Source of the DNA: Ophiothrix spiculata
Taxonomy: Eukaryota; Echinodermata; Ophiuroidea; Amphilepidida; Ophiotrichidae
DNA: 26,531 bases
Assembly (NCBI GenBank): GCA_000969725.1
Contig: JXSR01S015957.1
Strand: one strand, 5' to 3'
Positions 10,409 through 19,246 of the stretch are shown here, in pieces. The position numbers and the translations under genes are program-made. Position 1 is the first letter of the stretch; each line of letters starts with the position of its first letter. The notes below the pieces were generated by a model. The model had not been told where the DNA came from, did no database searches, and was given only the letters and a program-made list of their open reading frames with translations.

Positions 10409-10526
10409 CTTGCTTTTGATATTCTGTTGAAAATGTTAGTGAAACAGTTTGTTTTAAAATCTTTTTAATAGCATTGGTGCTATTTTGTTTATTTTCTTTG
10501 CCATTTCTCATATCATTTACTTTCAG

Positions 10527-10715
10527 TAATTTATACTTTACTGATCATGGAGAAAAAGGAAGGGAGGGAGGTCGATTCCGACGTGCAGCAGTAGATCTGC
10601 GCCCCAAAGTTGGTGTGATTTCTCCCAAGGGTAATAATTTCTACTGGAGAGAGGCAGTTATTGTTGCTGATAGATTAGAAAGACCTACTGGATTAGCTGT
10701 CAATCCTAGGAAAGG
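10527..10715 (+). CDS. Exon e: propeller blade with NLYFTD motif
   Basis: A 189-nt phase 2-to-2 exon with acceptor CATTTACTTTCAG and donor GTAAGTG. It encodes NNLYFTDHGEKGREGGRF, RRAAVDLRPKVGVISPKG, then FYWREAVIVADRLERPTGLA and VNPRKG. LYFTD is the second YWTD-type motif. The L-E-R-P-T-G-L-A-V-N-P strand is the standard family sequence that sets up the next YWTD. A basic, Gly/Arg-rich insert (KGREGGRFRRA) lengthens the blade. Confidence 0.93.
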
Positions 10716-11252
10716 GTAAGTGATCATGCAATAATGTTAAAGGGAGTTACAGATTTCACTGAAAATTAAAAAAAAACTTTTGGAAACACTCTATTAGTGC
10801 TTGAAAATGTATGAAATAGAAAAGACCCCACAGAAATTGTTAAGATTAAGAGAAGATTACCTTTTTGTCATATTTAATTCTTGTTGGCACTATAGGCAAG
10901 CGCCGACATCCGGCGTCTTGTTTACATCCGGGACCTTTGTCCGATATAGCGCGGTGGAAATGTGAGATGTTTGGAATTCAAACCACAACAAGATGACAAA
11001 CACCTCATCATTTCATAGATTTCCTTCTCTCTAAAATAGAAAGAAAATGAAGTTGCTGATTATCTTCTCTTTATGCAATAAAGAAAAGCTGTGTGAAGTC
11101 TGCAGATACCAAAAAAATTATACACAGAGTAATAAATAAAATATGTCAAATTTCAAAAAAATACATAGATTTTGAGGCACAATGAAAGTCTTAAATGATA
11201 CCAGTTTGATTTTCATGTAAGAAATATGATTTTATCCTTTTTTTCAATACAG
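10716..11252 (+). other. Intron e-f
   Basis: GTAAGTG ... TTTTTTTCAATACAG. It contains an inverted partial copy of MITE family A; the rest is AT-rich with nothing recognised. Confidence 0.8.
10899..11051 (-). mobile_element. MITE family A, copy 3 (inverted, truncated)
   Basis: The reverse complement shares TTCATTTTCTTTC, GAAGGAAATCT, GAAATGATGAG, GTTTGTCATCTTGTTGT, CACCGCGCTA and CCGGATGTAAACAAGACGCC with the copies at 2461 and 4641. It lacks the central segment and the far end. Confidence 0.75.
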
Positions 11253-11515
11253 GCTTTTATACTGGACTGATCTTGGCTCGACAGTAAACCCAGATGCTAA
11301 AGTTGAAATGTCATGGATGAATGGAAAAAACAGGAGGGAGATTGGCTTTGGAAGCAGTCAAGTTGAATACAGAGATTTTGTTCAACCTACCGGTTTAAGC
11401 ATAGATTTCAACAATAACGATACCGTTTATTTCTGCGATTTCCGTGCTGATGTCATAGGTTACTTTGGTTGGGATGGTTGGAATGTCAGGATCTTGGCTA
11501 ACAAAGAAACTTTAC
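11253..11515 (+). CDS. Exon f: two propeller blades (LLYWTD and TVYFCD)
   Basis: A 263-nt phase 2-to-1 exon with acceptor TTTTCAATACAG and donor GTAAGT. It encodes GLLYWTDLGSTVNPDAKVEM, SWMNGKNRREIGFG, DFVQPTGLSIDFNNNDTVYF and CDFRADVIGYFGWDGWNVRI. The canonical YWTD tetrapeptide is present in the first blade. The second has YFCD, the same position where LRP1 propellers often carry Cys. Between them is the M-N-G-K-N-R-R-E strand-loop usual for this fold. QPTGLSIDF is the signature pre-YWTD strand. Confidence 0.96.
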
Positions 11516-12432
11516 GTAAGTCGTACAAAAATTTTTTTACCCATACAATGTTTGAGCAAGGGCTTTAGATCATTGGGCCAGTACAGATTTGCTTTGGCCG
11601 CACCACTTGTCAGCCCCCCCCCCAAAAAAAAAAAAATCAATACCTAAATAGCATATCAATTGAAATAAGAGACTTCAACAAAAATGAAGAAGGTTCTTCA
11701 TTAATCATTCATTCAAATGATCTACCTTGGTATTGTTGAAGCTTTCTGTACAAATTCATAAAATCTTTCATAGATCATTATCACTGCATGGTAACAACTC
11801 ACCCGGACTTAAAGCAATACTTGAATAGGTTCATCAGGTTTGATATCACATATTAAATAAAAGTTTTGTTAAGATGAACTTTTATTTAATTTAAAGTAAT
11901 ACTATAAAGTGTTATAATGAAGTGCCCCTGTCACCCATGACTTTAAGCTTATTATGTTTGTTTTGGGTAGATATTAATATCCTCCCAATGATTTGGCTTA
12001 AATATGCTTACTTTTTCTGTTATGGTCATTTGTTGAATTAAATTCGGGATCTATTTAATTCCACATGTAATTAGCATAGGAAAGCAGTGTGTCCTTTTTA
12101 TCAATTTCTCAGATCAGTGGAAAAACAATTTTTTGACAAAATACACTTGAAAACACTTTAATATAGTCACATTACTTAATTTGATGCTGTTTTTACTATA
12201 AACAATTTTTGATTAAAATTTTATAGTATTGCTTTAGCCAGGGCTGTACCACTTCTATTTTCTGTTTGATGCCCTTGTGTATTGGAGCCGAGGGTTACTA
12301 TTACACCACCACACGACTGGTATATGACATACATCATTAAATGAAACACGATTTGATTTCTTCTATCAAATACTAGGATTATACCTCAAGTCCATTTTTT
12401 CATAGACTCCACCATTATCTTTCTTGATACAG
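11516..12432 (+). other. Intron f-g
   Basis: GTAAGT ... TTCTTGATACAG. It holds a C-run joined to an A-run at about 11613-11636 and a candidate inverted-repeat element (11853-12238). The rest is unremarkable. Confidence 0.75.
11853..12238. mobile_element. Candidate MITE with terminal inverted repeats and hairpin
   Basis: TTTAAAGTAATACTATAAAG (about 11888) faces the reverse complement of TTTTATAGTATTGCTTTAG (about 12219), a TIR pair. A perfect 13-bp hairpin (TTAAATAAAAGTT 11853-11865, AACTTTTATTTAA 11877-11889) adjoins the left side, and a TTAAAGCAATACTTG copy of the TIR lies just upstream near 11808. Exact ends are uncertain. Confidence 0.5.
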
Positions 12433-12645
12433 GAGCACCATTTTCCAACATGGCTTCACTCAATCCATACCAACTAGATGTATTTGCCTCCCAAATTTAC
12501 TTCACCACCAAAATCACTGCTGGAGACAACTATGTCATAGTGATGGGCAAGAACGCTACCAGTGATCCTCCAAGGAAGCTGTTTTCAAAACCTGCCAACA
12601 CATTGGGAGGTATCAAGGTTTATCATAAGCGACGCTATCCTAATA
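12433..12645 (+). CDS. Exon g: last propeller blades, QIYFTT motif
   Basis: A 213-nt phase 1-to-1 exon with acceptor CTTGATACAG and donor GTAAGT. It encodes RAPFSNMASLNPYQLDVFAS, QIYFTTKITAG, VIVMGKNATSDPPRKLFSKP and GGIKVYHKRRYPN. QIYFTT is the fifth and most degenerate YWTD-type motif. G-x-x-N-A-T is a potential N-glycosylation site at a position also glycosylatable in LRP1-type blades. G-I-K-V-Y-H is the typical closing strand (D-I-K-V-Y/F in relatives) that seals the propeller before EGF-C. Confidence 0.93.
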
Positions 12646-13670
12646 GTAAGTGTACATTTTGTTAACTGTTGCATGTAAAATCTTTCAAACCCATATGAAA
12701 TTCAAGTCAAAATACCAGATCCACCTGTCTAGTTCAACTATAAGTCTTATGTCTTGCCCTTTAAAATGAATGCCGTCACTTCGAAAAGTTTTAAAAACCC
12801 ATCATACTCTTTGACTCAAAAAAAAAAGCCCTCATCCTCATTGAAGCATGTTTGTTAACTACTCAGCGGTAAGACCATATCCATGCAGATGACCAATAGT
12901 TGAATAGGACTAGTGAATATGGCATGTCATACTTTGGTATCTATTTTACAATTGTCCAACCGTATAAATGCATGTGGAATGTCTAACTTACCAAGAATTC
13001 CATCGTAAGTTCCAGTACAGACTTTTTGGCACACCAAAAATTTGATGCAACAACTATCTGTATTTAAATTATTTCCCCATAGATACTAATGAACCTTAGG
13101 ATTAGAACAGGGATTTGAATATATTGTATAGAATGCTTTTATATTTGCAACTTCATTGAACTTTCTATCATTAAATAGTCGTTATAACATAGATATGCAT
13201 GAAATTTTATTGAATAATGAAAACACATTGCACAAAATTGGTATAGAATATTCTATAGGAAGAAAAAGTCTGAACCTAGCCTAAGTCCAGTGAATAACAA
13301 AAGTATGGTATATCATTGATTGGCCAATGAGCGAGCTTATTTAAGCCGACACCCATGTATGACCCACAAACTTCAGAATAGATTTTCAATTGAAAAGTCA
13401 ACAAACATATTTCTATGGCTGGTATCTTATCATACTGTGAAAGCTAATTGATTTTCATATATGAACATGCACCGATTTTTGTTGTCACACAGTAAAGGAA
13501 AAATCACTGATCTTACCAAAGTTACCCTGATATCTTAATCCTGGCTGGGACCATAAAACCTATGTGGTTTTATGGTCCCCGATCCTGGGACTTGGAAAAC
13601 ATTGATATTTTATGAACAAAATGATGATATTTATACAAAAATATTGATTGATTTTTGTATTTGATTTCAG
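12646..13670 (+). other. Intron g-h
   Basis: GTAAGT ... TTTGATTTCAG. Mostly unrecognised AT-rich sequence. It contains one perfect hairpin (13547-13579). Confidence 0.65.
13547..13579. repeat. Perfect 14-bp-stem hairpin
   Basis: GGGACCATAAAACC, loop TATGT, GGTTTTATGGTCCC. Likely the remnant of a small foldback; there is no T-run or other terminator context. Confidence 0.85.
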
Positions 13671-13811
13671 TTCAAAACCCATGTGCATATGCACAGTGTG
13701 CTGATATGTGTGTGTTGACTCCACGCATGGAAAATAACGTCATCTATAATGGATTTGATTGTATATGTGGAAGCACTGGGCGGGACGAAGTACCAGTAGA
13801 GGGCTGTGAAG
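13671..13811 (+). CDS. Exon h: EGF-like domain closing the propeller (EGF-C position)
   Basis: A 141-nt symmetric phase 1-1 exon with acceptor TTGATTTCAG and donor GTATGTG. It encodes QNPCAYAQCADMCVLTPRM, ENNVIYNGFDCICGSTGRDE and VPVEGCE: six cysteines in EGF spacing with a lengthened C3-C4 loop, as in the N-x-C-x-x-x-x-G-C-x-x-x-C-L EGF that follows LDLR/LRP propellers. Its 3' half and donor are amplified downstream in the intron. Confidence 0.93.
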
Positions 13812-14270
13812 GTATGTGAAAATGACATCATGTATAATAAATTTGATTGTAAGTGTGGAAGCACTGGGAGGGACAAAGTACCGGTAGAAGGCTGTGAAGG
13901 TATGTGAAAATGACATCATGTATAATGATTTGATTGTATGTGTGGAAGCACTGGGAGGGCCGAAGTACCGGTAGAAGGCTGTGAAGGTATGTGAAAATGA
14001 TATCATTTATAATGATTTGATTGTATGTGTGGAAGCACTGGGAGGGACGAAGTACCGGTAGAAGGCTGTGAAGGTATGTGAAAATGACATCATGTATAAT
14101 GATTTGATTTTATGTGTGGAAGCACTGGGAGGGACGAAGTACCGGTAGAAGGCTGTGAAGGTATGTGAAAATGATATCATTTATAATGGCTTTGATTGAA
14201 TATTTGAAGTACCGGTAGAAGGCTGTGAAGGTATGTGAAAATGACAGTCATGTATAACGAATTTGATTGT
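13812..14270 (+). repeat. Tandem partial copies of exon h 3' end plus 5' splice site, array part 1
   Basis: The donor motif GAAGGTATGTGAAAATGA, preceded by exon sequence (TTTGATTGT..GTGGAAGCACTGGG, CCGGTAGAAGGCTGTGAAGG), recurs with the G of the donor at 13899, 13986, 14073, 14160 and 14230 after the true donor. Spacings are 88, 87, 87, 87 and 70. Copies share CCGGTAGAAGG where the real exon has CCAGTAGAGGG, so they descend from one another more recently than from the parent. No acceptor or 5' exon half is present. The final unit runs into TTTGATTGT, where the 14271-15449 insertion starts. Confidence 0.92.
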
Positions 14271-15449
14271 GATCAGAAGTCATGAATTGGTCAGAAAAAG
14301 TGTAACATACCGACCGCTAAATGAGAAAAACATCACCAATCTGAATATTTCTCAATACAGGATTAAATATGGACATTTTAACACCATAAAAGTATACATT
14401 TTTTTAAAAGCTCATACTACAAGGATACCAAATATACTATGATACTGACATTATACAGGGTGTGTGACAATTATACAGGGTGTAACTAAAATAATATGTG
14501 TTAATTTTACTCTCTTCATGGACCTCTTTTAATCTACACAGCCATCAACATAAAACAAATTAGGTATGGATTTATATTGATAAAACACAGGGCTCTCAAT
14601 AAGAAAATAGAACTTTTCACTTAATATCCATACGGTGAAATATACAGGGTGGTTAAAAATCATATACATTTCAAAAGGATTATATGCCTCCATGGGCTAT
14701 TTGGTGAGTTCTTAATATATCTTAGCAATAGTTGACAATGCTTGAGACAAGTTACATTCAATTTTCTGGTTACCATGGCCGCTTTGCTGCATTTTTGGTA
14801 TACAGGGTGATCAAACATGCATTATCTCAATAATTAACCTGATCCGATAGACTTTGGTTTATTTGTTACTGTTAATCCGTGCAATTACGGTATTATGCAT
14901 TCACAACGAGTCATTACTGTTATTTATCCACGTTTTCACAACGTATGAAACTTGTCATGAAAATGTTGACCTTTGAACATTTTTGAAACTAGTAGTGGAA
15001 ATACCCTGAAAAAGATTATCCTCACCAAACTATAATTAATACATCACCTACCATTAATTTTTGGGCTTGGGTAGATATATTTGTCTTTCATTAAAACGTG
15101 TGTGAAAAATGATTCTTGTAGGATTTCAACTTTTGGTATGACGACTTCCGAAAGATTGGTAATTTTTCACAATTTTGTGTACAAGTCAATGGGCTTTTCC
15201 TCCACCGTCTTTTCCTCCACCGCCTCCCCCGTTGACTTGGCTCACATTTTGAGCCATAGATCTCATAATATTTGTTCAATTGTCTTGGAAATTTTTGCAT
15301 TTGAAAGACAATTAAATTGCCCAGATAACCATACCAAATTGTTGCAGTAGGTATTAAACTTTTTGAATAAAATAAAATTAAATTACCAAGAAAGGGTTTT
15401 TATGTTACATCTCCCCCATATGTGCATGACCAATTCATGACCTATGATC
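14271..15449. mobile_element. 1.18-kb transposon-like insertion splitting the exon-h array
   Basis: The left end GATCAGAAGTCATGAATTGG (TCA) and the reverse complement of the right end, GATCATAGGTCATGAATTGG (TCA), match at 21 of 23 positions. TTGT flanks both sides (14267-14270 and 15450-15453), consistent with a 4-bp target-site duplication. Both flanks are mid-unit array sequence. The inside has four copies of TATACAGGGTG but no transposase-like open frame, so it is probably non-autonomous. Confidence 0.8.
14453..14810 (+). repeat. Repeated TATACAGGGTG motif inside the insertion
   Basis: TATACAGGGTG occurs near 14452, 14472, 14641 and 14798. The last three are about 160 bp apart, each followed by an AAAA/TCAAA-type stretch (TGTAACTAAAATAAT, GTTAAAAATCATA, ATCAAACATGCATT). 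This suggests diverged subrepeats within the element. Confidence 0.65.
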
Positions 15450-15945
15450 TTGTCTGTGTGGAAGCACTGGGAGGGATGAAGTGCTTGTAGAGGGCTGTGA
15501 AGGTATGTGAAAATTACATCATGTATAATGAATTTGATTGTATATGTGGAAGCACTGGGTGGGACGAAGTACCTTAAGAAGGCTGTGAAGGTATGTGAAA
15601 ATAACATCATGTATAACAAATTTGATTGTATGTGTGGAAGCGCTGGGAGGGACGAAGTACCGGTAGAAGGCTGTGAAGGTATGTGAAAATAACATCATCT
15701 GTAAACAGCTTTGATTGTATATTTGGAAGCACCCCGGGTGGGATTAAGTCACCGTTAGGCAGCTTTGAAGGTATGTGAGAATATCTTGTTTTTCCATCTA
15801 TAATGGATTTGATTATTTATATTGAAGGACTGGTTGAGACAAAGTACCGGTAGACTTGTATAAAGGTAGGTTTGAATAAAACAATCTGTAACGGATTTGA
15901 TTGTCTTTGTAGAAGCACTGAGCAAGATGAAGCACCGGTACAAGT
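15450..15945 (+). repeat. Tandem partial copies of exon h 3' end plus 5' splice site, array part 2
   Basis: Continuation of the array beyond the insertion. GAAGGTATGTGA-type donors lie at 15502, 15590, 15678 and 15770, with a degenerate AAAGGTAGG at 15865. Spacings are 88, 88, 92 and 95. A last donor-less piece (TTTGATTGTCTTTGTAGAAG, then CACCGGTACAAG) ends near 15945. Sequence decays steadily toward the 3' end: CCCCGGGTGGGATTAAG in the fourth copy, TGAAGGACTGGTTGAGAC in the fifth. Confidence 0.9.
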
Positions 15946-16308
15946 TTTCAGGAAATTTCTTGAATTCAGGAAATTTTACTGAAAATGTTGAATGTTTAGG
16001 TCAGGTATAAGCATGTAAAAGAAGAAAGGTCAGAGATGCCACTTTTCAGGATTTTTCCTGCTTTTTCGTTTTTCATGGATTTTTTTACTCCCTCCCTGAA
16101 TTTTCAGGATTTTTAAAAAATTCTAAATTTACCATTTTTATTAATTTTCAGCCCTTTTTTCAAGCTTTTTTGCCAAAATTTACGTGTATTTTCTGGATTT
16201 TTTGAAAGTTCAGGATTTTTTAGTGATACTAAGTGGCATCTCTGAAAGGTGTTCTTCATAATTTTTGAGACATTTCAAGAAATTTATTTCAGTGACTTGC
16301 ATCCCTGT
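15940..16308 (+). mobile_element. MITE family D, copy 2, with nested element
   Basis: TTCAGGAAATTTCTTG plus AGGAAATTTTACTGAAAATG on the left and ATTTCAGTGACTTGCATCCC on the right match the 8105-8272 copy. The middle is interrupted by the 16031-16244 insertion. Confidence 0.65.
16031..16244. mobile_element. 214-bp nested MITE with perfect TIRs and TSD
   Basis: Starts CAGAGATGCCACTT and ends with its exact reverse complement AAGTGGCATCTCTG. AAAGGT is duplicated directly on both sides (16025-16030 and 16245-16250). The interior is T-rich with repeated TTTTCAGGATTTTT. CAGAG ends resemble hAT elements, but a 6-bp duplication is shorter than their usual 8 bp, so the superfamily is left open. Confidence 0.85.
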
Positions 16309-16589
16309 GGATTTCCCATGGCTGGTATAATAGTTAAGGGGAAACTGCCCCTTGGTAAAACCTACATTTTTTGTTTCCACCAGTTGGCATAATATTTTTG
16401 TAGACAAATCAAAATAAGTAACAGGTATGTTGTGACAGAGTAATGGTAAGTTTTCTTACATTGCCACATAAATACACAAACCCTGTACAAAGGCGTATAC
16501 ATAGAAACATACATTAAGAGGTGTTGATTTGTATAGATACCGGTAATAATATTGACTCTTAACATCATTCAATGTTTCTTGCATTTTAG
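16309..16589 (+). other. Intron tail before the 27-nt exon
   Basis: Nothing recognised except the acceptor tract TTTCTTGCATTTTAG ending at 16589. Confidence 0.6.
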
Positions 16590-16616
16590 ATGACAATTAT
16601 AGTCCTCCCAAAACAA
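16590..16616 (+). CDS. Exon i: 27-nt micro-exon, start of Ser/Thr/Pro stalk
   Basis: Acceptor TTGCATTTTAG and donor GTAAGT (CAA/GTAAGT). Phase 1-1, so it can be included or skipped without changing frame. It encodes DDNYSPPKT. Together with the next exon it forms the Thr/Pro-rich stalk after EGF-C, the place of the O-glycosylated linker in LDLR and VLDLR. Support comes from the splice signals, the phase match on both sides and the composition. The short length means a chance match is possible. Confidence 0.7.
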
Positions 16617-16633
16617 GTAAGTATTTTGTCAAT

Positions 16634-17466
16634 TCTCATATGCAGACACCTTTTGGAAATGATACCATTGCATATGCTTGCTTTTGAGAATACACACTAT
16701 GCATTCTCCATTTTTGGGAATAGACACTTTAGTCACTCATTCTTTTGGGAATCAACTCTAGCATACACTGTCAGCTTTTGGGAATGATAACACTGCATAC
16801 GCTTTCTTTTGGGAATAAACAATAATAATGAATATGCATTCATTGAGAGCTTTTGGGAACAAGAATGCTGCATACACTTCCTTTTTAGGATTAGACACAC
16901 TGCATACACAGTCAGCTTTTGGAAATGATAACGCTGCATAAGCTTTTGGGAATAAACACTGCATATGTAGACAGGCATTGGGAATGAAAACACTGCATAC
17001 ACTTTTAGGAATAGACACTGCATACACAGTCAGCTTTTTAGAATGAAAACACTGCTTACTTAATCTGTTGGGAATAAACTATGCATACACAGTCAGCCTT
17101 TGGGAATGTTAACACTGCATATGCTTTCTTTTGGGAATAAACACTATGGATATGTAGACAGCTTTTGGGAATGAGAAAGCTGCATATGCCTATGCTTTCT
17201 TTTATGAATAGACACTGCATACGCAGTCAGCTTTTGGGAATTTTAACACTGCATATGCTTTCTTTTGGGAATAGATACAATGGATATGTAGACAGCTTTT
17301 GGGAACGAGCATGTTGACTATGCTTTCTTTTATGAATAGACATTGCATACACAGTCAGCTTTTGGGAATGATAACACTGCATATGCTTTCTTTTGGGAAT
17401 AAACTCAATGGATATGTAGACGACTTTTGGGAACAAGAATGCTGCATAATACTGCATATGCTTTTT
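16634..17466. repeat. Minisatellite with TTTTGGGAAT core, about 830 bp
   Basis: About 25 degenerate units of CTTTTGGGAAT followed by CACTGCATAY. Alternate units read CAGCTTTTGGGAATGATAAC and CTTTCTTTTGGGAATAAACA, so the higher-order repeat is roughly a 64-bp dimer. GGATATGTAGAC and CATACACAGT variants alternate further along. It ends at the TTAAGGGG start of the next element. The basic, YAV/FPKA-rich minus-strand open frames are translations of this satellite. Confidence 0.9.
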
Positions 17467-18208
17467 TTAAGGGGCCTGTTAAGGCTTTTTTCATCAATGT
17501 TTATTGCACTGTAACTCAGCAACGGATAATTAGATTCAAATAAAAGTATACATTTCTAGAAGCGAATTTGCATATTGAACATGATGGTCAGGTCATTTTT
17601 GGACCAAAATGCGTAATTTTGGACCTTGGGTCCAAAAATCATGTTTTGGGCCCAAAATTTTACGGGAAAGCTAACTAAATTTTGCTTCGGTAAAAATTTT
17701 TACCAATTTAATTTTTAAGATCTAGAAAGCAATATCTGGGATCGCTTTTCTCAAATTTTTGATTATTTTCTTAGTTTTTGAGATATCGCCAAAAATTGGT
17801 CCAAAAAATGTCAAAAATCCCACTCCTGACACCATTTTTGGCAAAATATGCCACATTTTGACCTATTTTTGGCAATATTTCAAAAAATAAGATAAAAATC
17901 AAAAATTTGAGAAATGCGTTCCTAGATATTGCTTTCTAGATTCTAAAAAGTAAAATGGTTTAAAATTTTACCAAAGCAAAATTAAGATAGCTTTCCCGTA
18001 AAATTTTGGGCCAAAAACATGATTTTTTTGACCTTTTTTGGACCTTAGGGCAATAATTTCACATTTTGGTCCAAAAATAAGCTGACCACCATGTTCAGTA
18101 TGCAAATCCACTTCTAGAATTGTTTACTTTGATTTGGATTTAATTATCCGTCGCTGAGTTACAGTCCATAACCCATTTCTGAAAATGAAGGGTTGACAGG
18201 GCCCTTAA
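17467..18208. mobile_element. 742-bp near-complete inverted repeat (foldback element)
   Basis: Ends TTAAGGGGCCTG (17467) and CAGGGCCCTTAA (to 18208). The arms pair over nearly the whole length. Left CTGTAACTCAGCAACGGATA, TTCTAGAAG, GCATATTGAACATGATGGTC, TTTTTGGACCAAAATG and AAAATTTTACGGGAAAGCTA each have the reverse complement in mirrored order on the right (CATTTTGGTCCAAAAA, GACCACCATGTTCAGTATGC, TATCCGTCGCTGAGTTACAG). The centre is near 17835. An RNA copy would fold into a hairpin with arms of about 350 nt. No coding capacity. Confidence 0.93.
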
Positions 18209-18217
18209 GGGGGGAAA

Positions 18218-18670
18218 GCACCTACCCAATTTTACGTTTTTGTAAGTTTATTTTGTACCATAACTTTTTAATTAAGTTCTTAAAGTTAATAAAAGTATAC
18301 ATAACCAGAAAGGAATTTTCACAAGGAACATGATGTTGATGTTAATTTTTGACCAAAAATCACAGTTTTTGAGAAAATCACAAAAAACACATTTTTTGGC
18401 CATTTGGGCTTCCAAAGAAGCTAAAAATAAGGATTTTTTTTAAAATAACTTTGGAATGGGAATTTTAATTTAAAACACCCACTTGGATGTTGCGTCATTT
18501 TTATTTTTTTCGGATTTTGGCCAAATTTTTGAATTTCATGCCAAATAAGGTCAAAAAATCTGATTTTTCCATTTTTGGTCATTTTTTGACCTTATTTGGC
18601 ATGAAATAAAAAAAAGTGGTCAAAATCCTCAAATATAAAAATGACGAAACATCTGAGTGTTCCTACTAAG
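18218..18670. mobile_element. Second, asymmetric foldback element
   Basis: Centred near 18571: CATGCCAAATAAGGTCAAAA faces TTTTGACCTTATTTGGCATG, a perfect block. Outward pairing continues through GTCATTTTTAT and AAATGACGAAACATC to about 18473 and 18668. The left side extends further (ACCATAACTTTTTAATTAAG, AATAAAAGTATACAT, AACATGATG) and resembles the outer arm of the 17467 element, while the matching right arm is missing. Same superfamily, truncated on one side. Confidence 0.8.
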
Positions 18671-18890
18671 GCTGTATGTCGTGAAATTGGTGCAGAATCT
18701 CATAACTTACGTAAGGGATTTTAAAAAGAAAGAGGTTGGTTATACCAATGTTCATTTATTCCAGCTTTATTCAGAAATATACTTAAAATTACTTCCCTTT
18801 TTAATATGGTCTCTACGAAGTTGGTGATCACAAGCTGTTACTTTTTTATTATATTAAAATTTGGCGCAAAGCCAAAATCCTTAGCGGGAA

Positions 18891-19246
18891 CACTGCTATA
18901 CTTTATAAATATTGAAGTAGGCAACAAGCAATCAGACTCTGTTACGAGATCCATAGCACATCACTTGTATTCTACAACATTGTGAACTGGTGGTTTTGTG
19001 TAAGAGATTAGTAATGATTGATTAAGACCAAATCACTGCGTATTAATATTTTTGGCTAATTTTGTTGCTACCACATGGACAAACATTGAACATTAGTTCA
19101 TTTGAATATTCAGCAAGATTTGGTAAGTGCTTATGATCCGAAAAATACGGACTAGTTTACTTCCTCGTATGGTCATATTGGTTTATGTGCGTAAATCGGC
19201 TGCTTGTTGCATACTTCAAGGTTTATAGAGTATAGTATTGCGTGAT
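18891..19246 (+). mobile_element. MITE family C, copy 2 (intact ends)
   Basis: The left end CTATACTTTATAAATATTGA then AGTAGGCAACAAGC pairs with right GCTTGTTGCATACTTCAAGG then TTTATAGAGTATAG. The interior matches the 9046-9440 copy (CACTTGTATTCTACAA, GACCAAATCACT, TTCATTTGAATATTCAGCAA, GGTCATATTGGTTTAT). Confidence 0.85.

Larger units (their letters stand above)
8611..10526 (+). other. Intron d-e, largely transposon-derived
   Basis: GT-AG intron of 1.9 kb (GTAAGT ... TTTACTTTCAG). It holds MITE family B (8638-9002), family C (9046-9440) and a foldback (10172-10408). 9441-10171 shows nothing recognisable. Confidence 0.8.

Noticed and set aside
13547..13579. Perfect hairpin as a microRNA precursor or terminator
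   Set aside because: The stem is only 14 bp with a 5-nt loop, too short for a pre-miRNA. Bacterial-type termination does not apply here.
13812..14270. Exon-h repeats as a CRISPR array or coding repeat
   Set aside because: There are no unique spacers. Each unit includes an in-frame stop straight after the donor (GGT ATG TGA), and it begins with recognisable exon sequence.
15081..15350. 89-residue open frame as a transposase piece in the 1.18-kb insertion
   Set aside because: No transposase motif or catalytic acidic pattern is visible, and the opposite strand is equally open.
16733..17027. Basic 89-96-residue minus-strand open frames
   Set aside because: They are translations of the minisatellite, whose unit lacks stops in some frames.
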